Of a stretch of 64,000 bases of DNA, positions 45,826 through 53,119 are shown one piece after another. Origin of the DNA: Sulfurovum sp. UBA5198 (GTDB lineage Bacteria > Campylobacterota > Campylobacteria > Campylobacterales > Sulfurovaceae); NCBI GenBank assembly GCA_002412865.1, contig DHVW01000017.1, positions 72,568 through 136,567 of the forward strand, given 5' to 3'. A program made the position numbers and the translations under genes. A model generated the notes under the pieces. It searched no databases. It was not told the origin of the DNA and worked only from the letters and a program-made list of their open reading frames with translations. Within the stretch, counting starts at the first letter, position 1. Each line of letters opens with the position of its first letter.

Positions 45826-47571
45826 GCGAGTATACATCTGTGAGTTTATTTGTGAATGTGGAGTGTTTGATTCTATGCAGAGTGGCGGGATTGTCCCGTC
45901 AGCGAGGTATTTCTCTAAATGTGTTACTTCGCCATCACTGTCCAAGTCTTGCCATACTCGGAATTTACCAAAGTTAGTGTCGTTAGCATCTAGCACTCCG
46001 TCATGATTCGTGTCGAATTCTGTTCTAATAGCCTCTAGGTCTGTATCCACGGCAGTGGTTCTACTTGCAAACGCAAGCTCGTGCTGTGTGGTGATTTTCC
46101 CATCTCCATTCTCATCATACGCTAGTAGTGCATCATCTTTCCCGACCCAGCCTGTTTGATGAAGCGACCCGTCTCCCGCCACATCGTACCATGCTTTACT
46201 ATCTATTACGCTAGTGAGTTCCACACCATCACCATCGAGGTCGAGGGCGACAGGGAATAGCTTATTCCAAAAATCCACAATCTCATGCACGATAGTACCA
46301 ACGCTCCAGCCATTGTCATTATGTACAAATATATCGTGAATGAAATCATCTACATCATTCCAAGTGTTGAAACTAATAGAACCACCATATTGACCGTTGC
46401 CATTACTATCAATGCTAAATGAAAAGCCATCACGACCATTATTGTACTGCTCTAGCATACCGTCCACAGTCATGCCAGTATAGCCACTGCTACTTGACCC
46501 ACTACCCATATTTATTACTGTGCCGTTTGTGGTTGTGACATACCAGTTGCCATCACTGCCAAGTTGCCCTGCTTCAGACGAGAAGCTATTACTATCATCA
46601 TATGCTAGATATCCATTGAATAGACTATCCGCATACGCATATGCACTTGTCGCGACACCTGAACTCAAAAATGCACCATTAGCCATGGTTTGCTGAAATG
46701 CCTCTGCGATTGATGCCCTACTCAATGGATCCATATATTTCGTATAATCCACCTCTGCATTTGGATTAGCAGGGTCATAGAGTGAGATGCTAGGGTCATA
46801 GCCTTTGATGTTACCTAGGAGTGTGCCATCTACTCCTGTGAAATATGAGTTTGTAGTTTCTGCCACACCATTTGGGCTTAGTCTAGTTCCGCTGATGACA
46901 TTTCCTAATCCATCTAGCGAGTTTGAAACGAGATAAATAGTCGAGTCGTCATCTAGTCCTATCGTCGTACCACTTGTGGTTTCATTCCACATGGCTGCTA
47001 CGATTTGTTGGTTTTCTGGGTTGAGGGAGTCAAGATAGCTTAGTTGGTCTATGGCTTTTGCACCAAGACCTTTTATTATATTATTTTCAAGGTCGATTGG
47101 CACCAATTCTTTTCTTAATATGTTACCAGATGCTGGAGCCCAATACTCATAGTTAGAATATGTATCAAGATTATCCAGTGTTGGTTCTCTCAAGCCAACA
47201 CTTCGGAGAATTGAATCAGCCATTGTATTGCTATTTTGCCTTAATGGGTCATATGGATAAATATCGTCTTTTGTTGCAGCATTTTGAGCCATATTGCTCC
47301 ATACTGTATTTAAATCATCGCCTATTGTAATAAGTTCACGGTATTGCTTCTGGTCTGCTGAAGGAAAATCTGGATTATATTTATCATATGCCATGTTTAC
47401 TGCAACACTCATATGACCAGATGGCAAGGCTACACTTATATCATCTCCAGCCCAACCACTTATCGTATATTGGTTATTGTTTTTATCTGTATAAAGCAAA
47501 AATTTATGATAATACTCTACGCCACCGATTATACCTAGATTTCTATATCCAACTTCTATTTTTTCCGACAT
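45796..47571 (-). CDS. modular secreted effector A (permuted papain-like N-domain, trunk, Ca-binding C-part)
   Basis: A 591-aa protein. Residues 1-180 form a variable domain with His22 in YYHKFLLYTD and the motif RQNSNTMADSILRSVG near 111-126, the order and spacing of permuted NlpC/P60-like hydrolases, with NSN where Cys is usual. Residues 183-370 form the trunk, nearly identical to the neighbouring effector B. A calcium-binding module follows (ALDLDGDGVELTS, DENGDGKI, DTNHDGVLD, DLDSDGEV), typical of type I-secreted RTX-like proteins. The C-terminus runs into leader L2 and looks cut short. AAGGAG precedes the ATG. There is no signal peptide. Preceded by a lipoprotein gene with a 17-bp gap. 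Confidence 0.78.
   Translation of the reverse strand: MSEKIEVGYRNLGIIGGVEYYHKFLLYTDKNNNQYTISGWAGDDISVALPSGHMSVAVNMAYDKYNPDFPSADQKQYRELITIGDDLNTVWSNMAQNAATKDDIYPYDPLRQNSNTMADSILRSVGLREPTLDNLDTYSNYEYWAPASGNILRKELVPIDLENNIIKGLGAKAIDQLSYLDSLNPENQQIVAAMWNETTSGTTIGLDDDSTIYLVSNSLDGLGNVISGTRLSPNGVAETTNSYFTGVDGTLLGNIKGYDPSISLYDPANPNAEVDYTKYMDPLSRASIAEAFQQTMANGAFLSSGVATSAYAYADSLFNGYLAYDDSNSFSSEAGQLGSDGNWYVTTTNGTVINMGSGSSSSGYTGMTVDGMLEQYNNGRDGFSFSIDSNGNGQYGGSISFNTWNDVDDFIHDIFVHNDNGWSVGTIVHEIVDFWNKLFPVALDLDGDGVELTSVIDSKAWYDVAGDGSLHQTGWVGKDDALLAYDENGDGKITTQHELAFASRTTAVDTDLEAIRTEFDTNHDGVLDANDTNFGKFRVWQDLDSDGEVTHLEKYLADGTIPPLCIESNTPHSQINSQMYTRISKEYNKFN
46460..47025. repeat. effector trunk repeat, copy in effector A
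   Basis: About 566 bp matching 48070-48636 closely throughout. It encodes the trunk that begins LNPENQQIVAAM and ends near GYTGMTVDG. Upstream of LNPENQQ (toward the N-terminus) the two effectors are unrelated at once, so the boundary between variable and conserved parts is sharp. Confidence 0.9.
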
Positions 47572-47588
47572 GACTACTCCTTAATAAT

Positions 47589-47984
47589 TTATATTGTATT
47601 GTATATTCTTGAAAATATTCGTACTAATTTATTGTTCTTGTCAAAATAAAAAACAATTTCCATCGTCTTTGAACCAGGAAGATATGCTTCCTTGTTTCGA
47701 TGTAGAACATATATTGTATTCTCTGTGGCATCCAAGCTATATTCAACATTCATACCCTTTAACTTTGCAACTACTGTCGATTTATCAATTCCTAGTATAA
47801 AATATTTTGCAACAACTTGCTCAACCATTTCTGCTCTACCTGAAATTGTTTTTGTCTGATATATCTCATTTAACATTTGTTTTTCCTCTTGTTTGATTAT
47901 ATTTTTTGATATATTAGTTGAGCTATCGCACCCACTAAACCCAAGCACCATAATTAGCCCAACAACCACTATTTTAAATCTCAT
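47589..47984 (-). CDS. lipoprotein, first gene of cassette 2 (candidate immunity for effector A)
   Basis: A 131-aa lipoprotein. Its signal peptide (MRFKIVVVGLIMVLGFSGC) is nearly the same as that of the 49713-49168 lipoprotein, including a 20-bp stretch of identical DNA, but the mature parts are unrelated. The gene has leader L3 upstream and effector A downstream. If effector A attacks a periplasmic target, a periplasmic lipoprotein is the expected form of immunity (inference). No known family recognised. Confidence 0.68.
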   Translation of the reverse strand: MRFKIVVVGLIMVLGFSGCDSSTNISKNIIKQEEKQMLNEIYQTKTISGRAEMVEQVVAKYFILGIDKSTVVAKLKGMNVEYSLDATENTIYVLHRNKEAYLPGSKTMEIVFYFDKNNKLVRIFSRIYNTI

Positions 47985-48044
47985 CTCACACTCCTCTTAT
48001 CTTCAATTTTATTTATTATACTCTGTTTGATATTCGACTCCTTT
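47985..48044 (-). promoter_or_regulatory. cassette leader L3
   Basis: Third copy of the leader, with TATAAT on the minus strand at 48015-48020 and GGAG before the lipoprotein ATG. Its upstream edge joins a truncated 3' end of effector B at about 48045-48070. Confidence 0.8.
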
Positions 48045-48069
48045 AAAATGGGGTTTAAGCGACAATCCG

Positions 48070-48636
48070 CCCATCCATAGTCATACCTGTATAACTGCTA
48101 CTGCTTGACCCACTACCCATATTTATTACTGTGCCGTTTGTGGTTGTGACATACTAGTTGCCATCACTGCCAAGTTGCCCTGCTTCAGACGAGAAGCTAT
48201 TACTATCATCATATGCTAGATATCCATTGAATAGACTATCCGCATACGCGTATGCACTTGTGGCGACACCTGAACTCAAAAATGCACCATTAGCCATATT
48301 TTGTTGAAATGCCTCTGCGATTGATGCTTTGCTTAATGGATCCATATATTTCGTATAATCCACCTCTGCATTTGGATTAGCTGGGTCATAGAGTGATATA
48401 CTTGGGTCGTAACCTAATATGTTGCCCAGGATGGTGCCGTCTACTCCTGTGAAATATGAGTTTGTAGTTTCTGTCACACCATTTGGACTTAGTCTAGTGC
48501 CACTGATGACATTGCCTAATCCTTCTAGCGAGTTTGAAACGAGATAAATAGTCGAGTCGTCATCTAGTCCTATCGTCGTACCATTTGTGCCTTCATTATA
48601 CATGGCTGCTACGATTTGTTGGTTTTCTGGGTTGAG
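48070..48636. repeat. effector trunk repeat, copy in effector B
   Basis: Second copy of the trunk, matching 46460-47025. It carries a TGG-to-TAG change at about 48154-48156, which ends effector B early. Past the stop the frame still reads YVTTTNGTVINMGSG and GMTMDG, as in effector A, and then homology stops near 48070. Confidence 0.9.
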
Positions 48637-49155
48637 GGTGTTTTCCATTATCATATAAGGCAATATTTCTTTCGCTTGCTCATCAATGTATCCAAACATT
48701 TTATCTATATTGTTTTGATTCCAAGCTGGCACTAAATCTCCTTGATAGCTTGTTGGATTCAATCCAGCTTTATGCAAAGCAGAATATACAAAATCAATAC
48801 AACTATTGGTTAGGACTTTATAATTGTCTCCACTTGCGAAACCTTCATTTATTGCAGCTTGAGAAATGGCATTCCCTGTAATAGGATCAAAATTACCGAA
48901 TGTTGCAAGACTATTAAACTGATATGCATCAATAACCATTGTTTGGGAGTATGTCGTATTGCCAACATATTTAATATCATCATTCCCAACAATGCCATGG
49001 CTTGTATAGCCTGCATCAATAGTGCTGATGGCTTGCCCATCTTGCCACGCCTGCACTCTATACCACATATGTCCCGCTATAGACGGATGGCTTCCCTGAT
49101 ATCCAGTTCCTGCACTTTCTATATTGACCGTTAATGTATAAACTATATCCGACAT
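48154..49155 (-). CDS. modular effector B, truncated by a nonsense codon
   Basis: A 333-aa protein with a variable N-domain (residues 1-173) unrelated in sequence to that of effector A. It has His29 in AGHMWYRV and Cys119 in TNSCIDFVYSALHKAGL, the His-then-Cys order of permuted NlpC/P60 (papain-like) amidases or thioesterases. Residues 174-333 are the shared trunk. The frame ends at GSDGN where effector A has Trp; the calcium-binding C-terminal part is missing altogether. Either it is inactive for secretion or it is a silent donor cassette. AAGGAG precedes the start. It follows a lipoprotein gene by 12 bp. Confidence 0.75.
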   Translation of the reverse strand: MSDIVYTLTVNIESAGTGYQGSHPSIAGHMWYRVQAWQDGQAISTIDAGYTSHGIVGNDDIKYVGNTTYSQTMVIDAYQFNSLATFGNFDPITGNAISQAAINEGFASGDNYKVLTNSCIDFVYSALHKAGLNPTSYQGDLVPAWNQNNIDKMFGYIDEQAKEILPYMIMENTLNPENQQIVAAMYNEGTNGTTIGLDDDSTIYLVSNSLEGLGNVISGTRLSPNGVTETTNSYFTGVDGTILGNILGYDPSISLYDPANPNAEVDYTKYMDPLSKASIAEAFQQNMANGAFLSSGVATSAYAYADSLFNGYLAYDDSNSFSSEAGQLGSDGN

Positions 49156-49167
49156 GTCATTTTCTCC

Positions 49168-49713
49168 TTATATTTTTGTAGGTAAGATTATGTTAATTTT
49201 TGCTACTGTTTGATCTGGATTTTGAACCGAATTCAAATTTTCAGCTTTGATATGATAATAGCCTTTATCCTGAAATATATAATAAAAAGTGTTAATCATG
49301 GACTGATCTAATACAAATCCTATAGTTTCAACTTTATTTGATTTGTATTCATGATAATCGCCTGAATTTCGAATAGGACTTTTAGTAAAAAAATTATACT
49401 CTGTTGGCTTTGTTACATTTTTCAATGGAGTAATAGTTAAGCGAACTTTATATGTGCCACTAATCAAAGCATTTCTTTGCAAGTGTTTCACTGTATCACC
49501 TTTTGATCCATATATTGATTCGCAAGATATGCCAATTTGTCCAACCGTTGCACCAAAAAATGGTTTCTTTACATATATATCAGTCTCATATACATATCCT
49601 GCTTTTGATACATCAAACGGTACTTTAAGTGGTAGTGTTTGCATATTATCCGAACTACATCCACTAAACCCAAGCACCATCGCCAAACTAGCCACTACTG
49701 TTTTAAGTCTCAT
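49168..49713 (-). CDS. lipoprotein, first gene of cassette 1 (candidate immunity for effector B)
   Basis: A 181-aa lipoprotein with signal peptide MRLKTVVASLAMVLGFSGC (Cys19) and a beta-rich mature domain of unknown family. The signal-peptide DNA is shared with the cassette 2 lipoprotein, whereas the mature domain is not. It has leader L4 upstream and effector B 12 bp downstream, so the two should be made together. Confidence 0.68.
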   Translation of the reverse strand: MRLKTVVASLAMVLGFSGCSSDNMQTLPLKVPFDVSKAGYVYETDIYVKKPFFGATVGQIGISCESIYGSKGDTVKHLQRNALISGTYKVRLTITPLKNVTKPTEYNFFTKSPIRNSGDYHEYKSNKVETIGFVLDQSMINTFYYIFQDKGYYHIKAENLNSVQNPDQTVAKINIILPTKI

Positions 49714-49773
49714 CCCACACTCCTCTTATCTTCAATTAAATTTATTATACTATCTTTGATATTTGACTCCTTT
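49714..49773 (-). promoter_or_regulatory. cassette leader L4
   Basis: Fourth leader copy, with TATAAT on the minus strand at 49744-49749 and GAGGAGTGTGGG before the ATG. It is the right-hand end of the array; beyond it is a pair of hairpin repeats. Confidence 0.8.
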
Positions 49774-49787
49774 GAAATATTTGCTCG

Positions 49788-49860
49788 TCATTCCTGCGAA
49801 GGCAGGAATCTAGTATGCACTTTCTAATAAACTGGACTCCGTATCAGGTACGGAGTGACG
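49788..49860. repeat. REP-like element with two perfect hairpins
   Basis: Two palindromes lie in tandem: ATTCCTGC/GCAGGAAT with a GAAG loop (49790-49809) and ACTCCGTA/TACGGAGT with a five-base loop (49836-49856). GTCA or TGAC flanks both. The sequence resembles the widely dispersed CATTCCTGCGAAGGCAGGAAT repeats of bacteria. It is more GC-rich than its surroundings, and may also act as a terminator-like structure between the array and the toxin-antitoxin operon. Confidence 0.7.
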
Positions 49861-49898
49861 GTTGGAGTGACGGGACTACACAGCCATGAAATTTATAC

Positions 49899-49927
49899 TT
49901 GACATTGTATGTCATTTGGTATATAAT
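49899..49927 (+). promoter_or_regulatory. consensus promoter and operator of the toxin-antitoxin operon
   Basis: TTGACA at 49899-49904 and TATAAT at 49922-49927 are separated by exactly 17 bp, a perfect sigma-70 promoter, which is unusual in this phylum. A 6-bp inverted repeat TGACAT/ATGTCA (49900-49914) overlaps the -35 box and is a plausible site for repression by the RelB-like antitoxin. AAAGGAG lies just upstream of the antitoxin ATG. Confidence 0.75.
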
Positions 49928-49953
49928 ATTATAAATACATAAAGGAGCATGAC

Positions 49954-50205
49954 ATGAAAGTACAAACAAGCTTGAGATTAGACAATGGTAACTTTATAGA
50001 AGCCAAAGAAATATTAGCTCAATTAGGGTTAAATTTCTCAGAGGCAGTCAATATATTCGCAGGCATGATTGTGCAAACTAGAGGTTTGCCATTTGATGTG
50101 AGAATACCAAATAAAACTACACAAAAGGCAATCAAAGATGCGAGAGCAGGAGTTTATGGCGACATGATTACTCTTGATGAACTCAAAGCCTCTGCGGATG
50201 CTTAA
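49954..50205 (+). CDS. RelB/DinJ-family antitoxin
   Basis: An 83-aa antitoxin with an N-terminal ribbon-helix-helix segment (VQTSLRLDNGNFIEAKEIL, LGLNFSEAVNIF) and a C-terminal toxin-binding tail. It should neutralise the YafQ-type toxin and repress its own promoter. The toxin start codon overlaps its end. Confidence 0.9.
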   Translation: MKVQTSLRLDNGNFIEAKEILAQLGLNFSEAVNIFAGMIVQTRGLPFDVRIPNKTTQKAIKDARAGVYGDMITLDELKASADA

Positions 50206-50467
50206 GATAATTCGGCAAAAATCGTTCACTAAAGATTTAGCTAAAATCAAAATGAGTGATACGCAATATACGAAGTATATAAACTACCTCTCAAAGATTA
50301 TAAATAATGACGAGTTACCAAAAGAGGCAAGAAATCATGCATTGAGTGGTGAATGGGCTGATACTCTTGAGCTACATATTGGCGGGGATTTGCTGTTGAT
50401 TTATATGCTAATTGATGATTGTGTTGTGCTTGTGAGAATCGGTTCTCATGCACAACTTTTTAAATAA
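50198..50467 (+). CDS. YafQ-family mRNA interferase toxin
   Basis: An 89-aa RelE-superfamily toxin that would cleave mRNA on the ribosome. The YafQ pattern is clear: HALSGEWADTLELHIGGDLLLIY and the C-terminal RIGSHAQLF with the catalytic-type histidine. The start is the ATG at 50198 inside the antitoxin end (8-bp overlap). A longer frame beginning at 50174 would overlap more and has no ribosome-binding site. Confidence 0.9.
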   Translation: MLKIIRQKSFTKDLAKIKMSDTQYTKYINYLSKIINNDELPKEARNHALSGEWADTLELHIGGDLLLIYMLIDDCVVLVRIGSHAQLFK

Positions 50468-50477
50468 ATATCCTTGA

Positions 50478-51236
50478 CTACTTCGCCATAAGTGTTTTTT
50501 GTAGCTCTTGTATATATTGTTTCTTTGCCATCTCTTTGACTTGTTCTTTGGCTTGTTCAAATGGTGGTATATTTGTTGGGGCTTTTGGTGCTTCTACTAG
50601 CTCTAAGACATGGTAGCCAAATTGTGTTTTGATAGGTGTTTGGCTCATCTCTTTTGGCTTAAGTGCTAGTGCTGCGTTCTTGAATTCTGGCACAAAAGCA
50701 TTGAGTGGTGACCAGCCCAAATCTCCGCCCTTTTCTCCAGAGCCAACATCAATTGATTTTTCTTTTGCCAATACATCAAACTTTTCACCAGATTTTATTT
50801 TAGCGATTATATCATTCGCCTCGGCTTCTGTTTTAACAAGTATATGACGCAAGTGATAAGATTTACTATTGTTTATCTCATTATCATAGATTTTTTTCAA
50901 ATCCGCATCTGTGGGTTTATACGCTGCCGCTTTTTTTTGTAAATAGCTAGAAGCTAGTGCTTGTTCTGCTGTGATTGCTGATATGATTTTCAGGTTTTCG
51001 TCTTTATCCAGCCCTTCTTTTCTAGCAGCATTGGCTATGGCTTCTTGCTCTTTCAGCTTGTCACTTATCTGCTTTTTTGCTTCTGGAGGCACTGGCTTGC
51101 CTGGTGCTTCATTTGCAATTTGTTTGAGTATTGCGTCTGTTTTTTGCTCAATTGTGTATTCTGTCGTGCCGTTTCCACATCCGCTAATACCTAATCCTGC
51201 TATTATGATTGCTGTTAATATATTATTTCTAGTCAT
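50478..51236 (-). CDS. PpiC-type peptidyl-prolyl isomerase lipoprotein
   Basis: A 252-aa parvulin-type periplasmic foldase. It has a signal peptide with lipobox LGISGC (Cys20), a SurA/PrsA-like helical N-domain, and a rotamase domain (about residues 125-225) with the segments LRHILVKTEAEA, DVGSGEKGGDLGW and TQFGYHVLEL. It probably helps fold exported or outer-membrane proteins. Whether it serves the neighbouring effectors or pigment export cannot be told. Confidence 0.9.
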   Translation of the reverse strand: MTRNNILTAIIIAGLGISGCGNGTTEYTIEQKTDAILKQIANEAPGKPVPPEAKKQISDKLKEQEAIANAARKEGLDKDENLKIISAITAEQALASSYLQKKAAAYKPTDADLKKIYDNEINNSKSYHLRHILVKTEAEANDIIAKIKSGEKFDVLAKEKSIDVGSGEKGGDLGWSPLNAFVPEFKNAALALKPKEMSQTPIKTQFGYHVLELVEAPKAPTNIPPFEQAKEQVKEMAKKQYIQELQKTLMAK

Positions 51237-51322
51237 CTGAATCCTAATTTTTTATTTGTTAAAATATTGTATCATAATCTAACAAAGATACAAAGCCCAA
51301 ACAGTTAGTCTGAATATTCTCT

Positions 51323-51748
51323 TTACGACTTTAGCCAATTTGTCATTGAGGAGCTATCTAATGCTCCAGAAATTCTTTTGACCTCTTTCCCGTTTTTGAA
51401 AAGAATCATAGTAGGAATGCCACTAATGTTATATCTGCTTGCTATTTGTCCAAAATCTTGGGTATTTAGCTTCACAAATCTGATTTTTAGTGGAAATTTT
51501 TTTGCAACTTCTTCGTAAGTAGGTGCCATCATACGACAAGGTCCACACCAAGGAGCCCAAAAGTCAACAACAACCGGTATATCATTGTTTTGCAAAAAAT
51601 GGTCATAATTATTTGCATTTAGTTCAATTGGTTTTGTATCAAGTAATGAGTTTTTACAATACCCGCAATTCGCTTTTACATAACTCTCTTTAAATGGGAG
51701 AGAGTTTGTTTTGTGACAATGTGTACACACTATATTAATTTTATCCAT
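51323..51748 (-). CDS. trxC: thioredoxin 2 (TrxC) with N-terminal zinc motif
   Basis: A 141-aa thioredoxin. Two CxxC pairs (CTHC and CGYC) in the first 35 residues form the zinc-binding domain of TrxC, followed by a thioredoxin fold with the active site WCGPC and the cis-proline GIPTM. It is a cytoplasmic disulfide reductase, often linked to oxidative stress. AAAGGAG precedes the start. Confidence 0.93.
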   Translation of the reverse strand: MDKINIVCTHCHKTNSLPFKESYVKANCGYCKNSLLDTKPIELNANNYDHFLQNNDIPVVVDFWAPWCGPCRMMAPTYEEVAKKFPLKIRFVKLNTQDFGQIASRYNISGIPTMILFKNGKEVKRISGALDSSSMTNWLKS

Positions 51749-51772
51749 GATATGCTCCTTTTGTATATAGCC

Positions 51773-52132
51773 TTAGGCTACTAAATAAAATATTACCATC
51801 TCACCAATGGCTATATCAACCCCATAATTAGAGGCAATGAAACTAAAGATATAGCTATTGCCCATTTGATACTGTATAGTTAGAGATATTTGTGCTGTTG
51901 TTGTGGTTGGTTTTTGCAGTAGCCTTACCCTTCTAAATGATGAAACAACACCTATATTGCACTCATGAGAAAGCGGAAAATAACTTGTTCCTTGCGACGC
52001 TGCCTCACAAAACATAGCCAAAGTTGGAATCAATGGGAATGACACACCAAAAGTAGATACTGCATCAGTCTGATGAGTAAGCCCAGTAATAAAAATAAGT
52101 GGTGCTTTATGTGGTAAACGGTTAACTGTCAT
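51773..52132 (-). CDS. hot-dog 3-hydroxyacyl-ACP dehydratase (ApeP-like)
   Basis: A 119-aa protein beginning MTVNRLPHKAPLIFI, the LPH-x-x-P entry of ApeP/FabZ-like dehydratases, with the helix LAMFCEAASQGTSYF at the place of the catalytic E-x-x-AQ helix. It would pair functionally with the other dehydratase at 33512-33874. I start it at 52132, with GGAG six bases upstream, not at 52246, where the frame would run across the darA promoter. It marks where the pigment cluster resumes after the interruption. Confidence 0.75.
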   Translation of the reverse strand: MTVNRLPHKAPLIFITGLTHQTDAVSTFGVSFPLIPTLAMFCEAASQGTSYFPLSHECNIGVVSSFRRVRLLQKPTTTTAQISLTIQYQMGNSYIFSFIASNYGVDIAIGEMVIFYLVA

Positions 52133-52152
52133 TAAGACTCCAGTGGAATTGA

Positions 52153-52160
52153 TGTATAAT
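52153..52160 (+). promoter_or_regulatory. extended -10 promoter of the dar operon
   Basis: TGTATAAT in the 62-bp gap between the divergent dehydratase and darA, 34 bases before the darA ATG. No good -35 is visible. It is likely to drive the run of genes from darA to the chain-length factor at 57400. Confidence 0.5.
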
Positions 52161-52194
52161 AGTAAAACGATTTTGCTTAAAAAGGTATTGGAGT

Positions 52195-53109
52195 ATGAAA
52201 AAAAGAGTTTTAGTTGTCCACTTCTCTCAAACAGGGCAGCTAACAAGAGTGCTTAATAAAGCATTATCACCACTTAGAGATGCTAGACATATTGAGCTAG
52301 TTGAAGCTAGAATCCAATCATCTGAGAATTTCAAATTCCCATGGGATACCATCAAGTTTTTTGATGCGTTTCCAGAGACAGTATATCTTGACCCACCACA
52401 AAATATGCCACTTAAGATTGAGGATGAAGAGTCATTTGATTTGATAATTTTAGGTTATCAGCCATGGTTTTTGTCACCATCCATGCCCATGAGTGCTTTT
52501 ATGCTCTCATACCAAGCCAAAAAAATATTAAATGCTAAACCAGTAATCACAATTATCGGGTGTAGAAATATGTGGATAGAGGCTCAAAAAACCATGAAAG
52601 AGCTTATTGGTGACTGTAATGCTAGACTAATAGACAATGTCGTACTAATAGACCAAAGTGGACCTATCGAGAGTCTCATTACCACGCCAAGGTGGATGCT
52701 CACAGGCAAAAAAGATGCGTTTTGGGGATTATCAGCAGCTGGCATCAAAGATGAAAATATAAATGCAAGTTCCAGATTTGGGGAGAGATTGTGCGAAAAA
52801 CTAAAGGGCGAAATCACAGATGAACCTATGCTCTCTAATCTAGGTGCAGTAGTGGCTGATGCAAGGTTTGTAGCTACTGAAAAAATAGCCAAACGGAGCT
52901 TTAGGATATGGGGTGCTTTGATAAGACTATTAGGCAAACGAGGCTCTAAGGCTAGAGTTCCTGTTGTAATTATTTATGTAATATTTTTATTTTTATTAAT
53001 CATCACAGTAGTGCCTATAAATATGGCTATTCAAACTATCATTAGACGCTTATTTAAAGCAAAAGTAGCTAAAATGTTACTAAATATAGAAAAGCCATCT
53101 GGTAGATAA
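52195..53109 (+). CDS. darA: DarA, dialkylresorcinol-condensing enzyme
   Basis: DarA works with DarB to condense two beta-keto acyl thioesters into a 2,5-dialkylresorcinol ring. The 304-aa protein begins with a flavodoxin-like segment (RVLVVHFSQTGQLTRV), has the DarA-type GYQPWFLSPSMPMSAFM region, and ends with a hydrophobic helix near residues 260-285 that should anchor it in the membrane. darB follows after 10 bp, as in Bacteroidetes flexirubin loci. Confidence 0.87.
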   Translation: MKKRVLVVHFSQTGQLTRVLNKALSPLRDARHIELVEARIQSSENFKFPWDTIKFFDAFPETVYLDPPQNMPLKIEDEESFDLIILGYQPWFLSPSMPMSAFMLSYQAKKILNAKPVITIIGCRNMWIEAQKTMKELIGDCNARLIDNVVLIDQSGPIESLITTPRWMLTGKKDAFWGLSAAGIKDENINASSRFGERLCEKLKGEITDEPMLSNLGAVVADARFVATEKIAKRSFRIWGALIRLLGKRGSKARVPVVIIYVIFLFLLIITVVPINMAIQTIIRRLFKAKVAKMLLNIEKPSGR

Positions 53110-53119
53110 TTGAGGGTAA

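Noticed and set aside
49714..49860. CRISPR array
   Set aside because: The repeated leaders are far apart and precede genes, and the hairpins are two different palindromes without regular spacers; no cas genes are present.
52133..52246. N-terminal extension of the ApeP-like dehydratase to 52246
   Set aside because: It would cover the darA promoter and start, has no family match, and the ATG at 52132 has a good ribosome-binding site.
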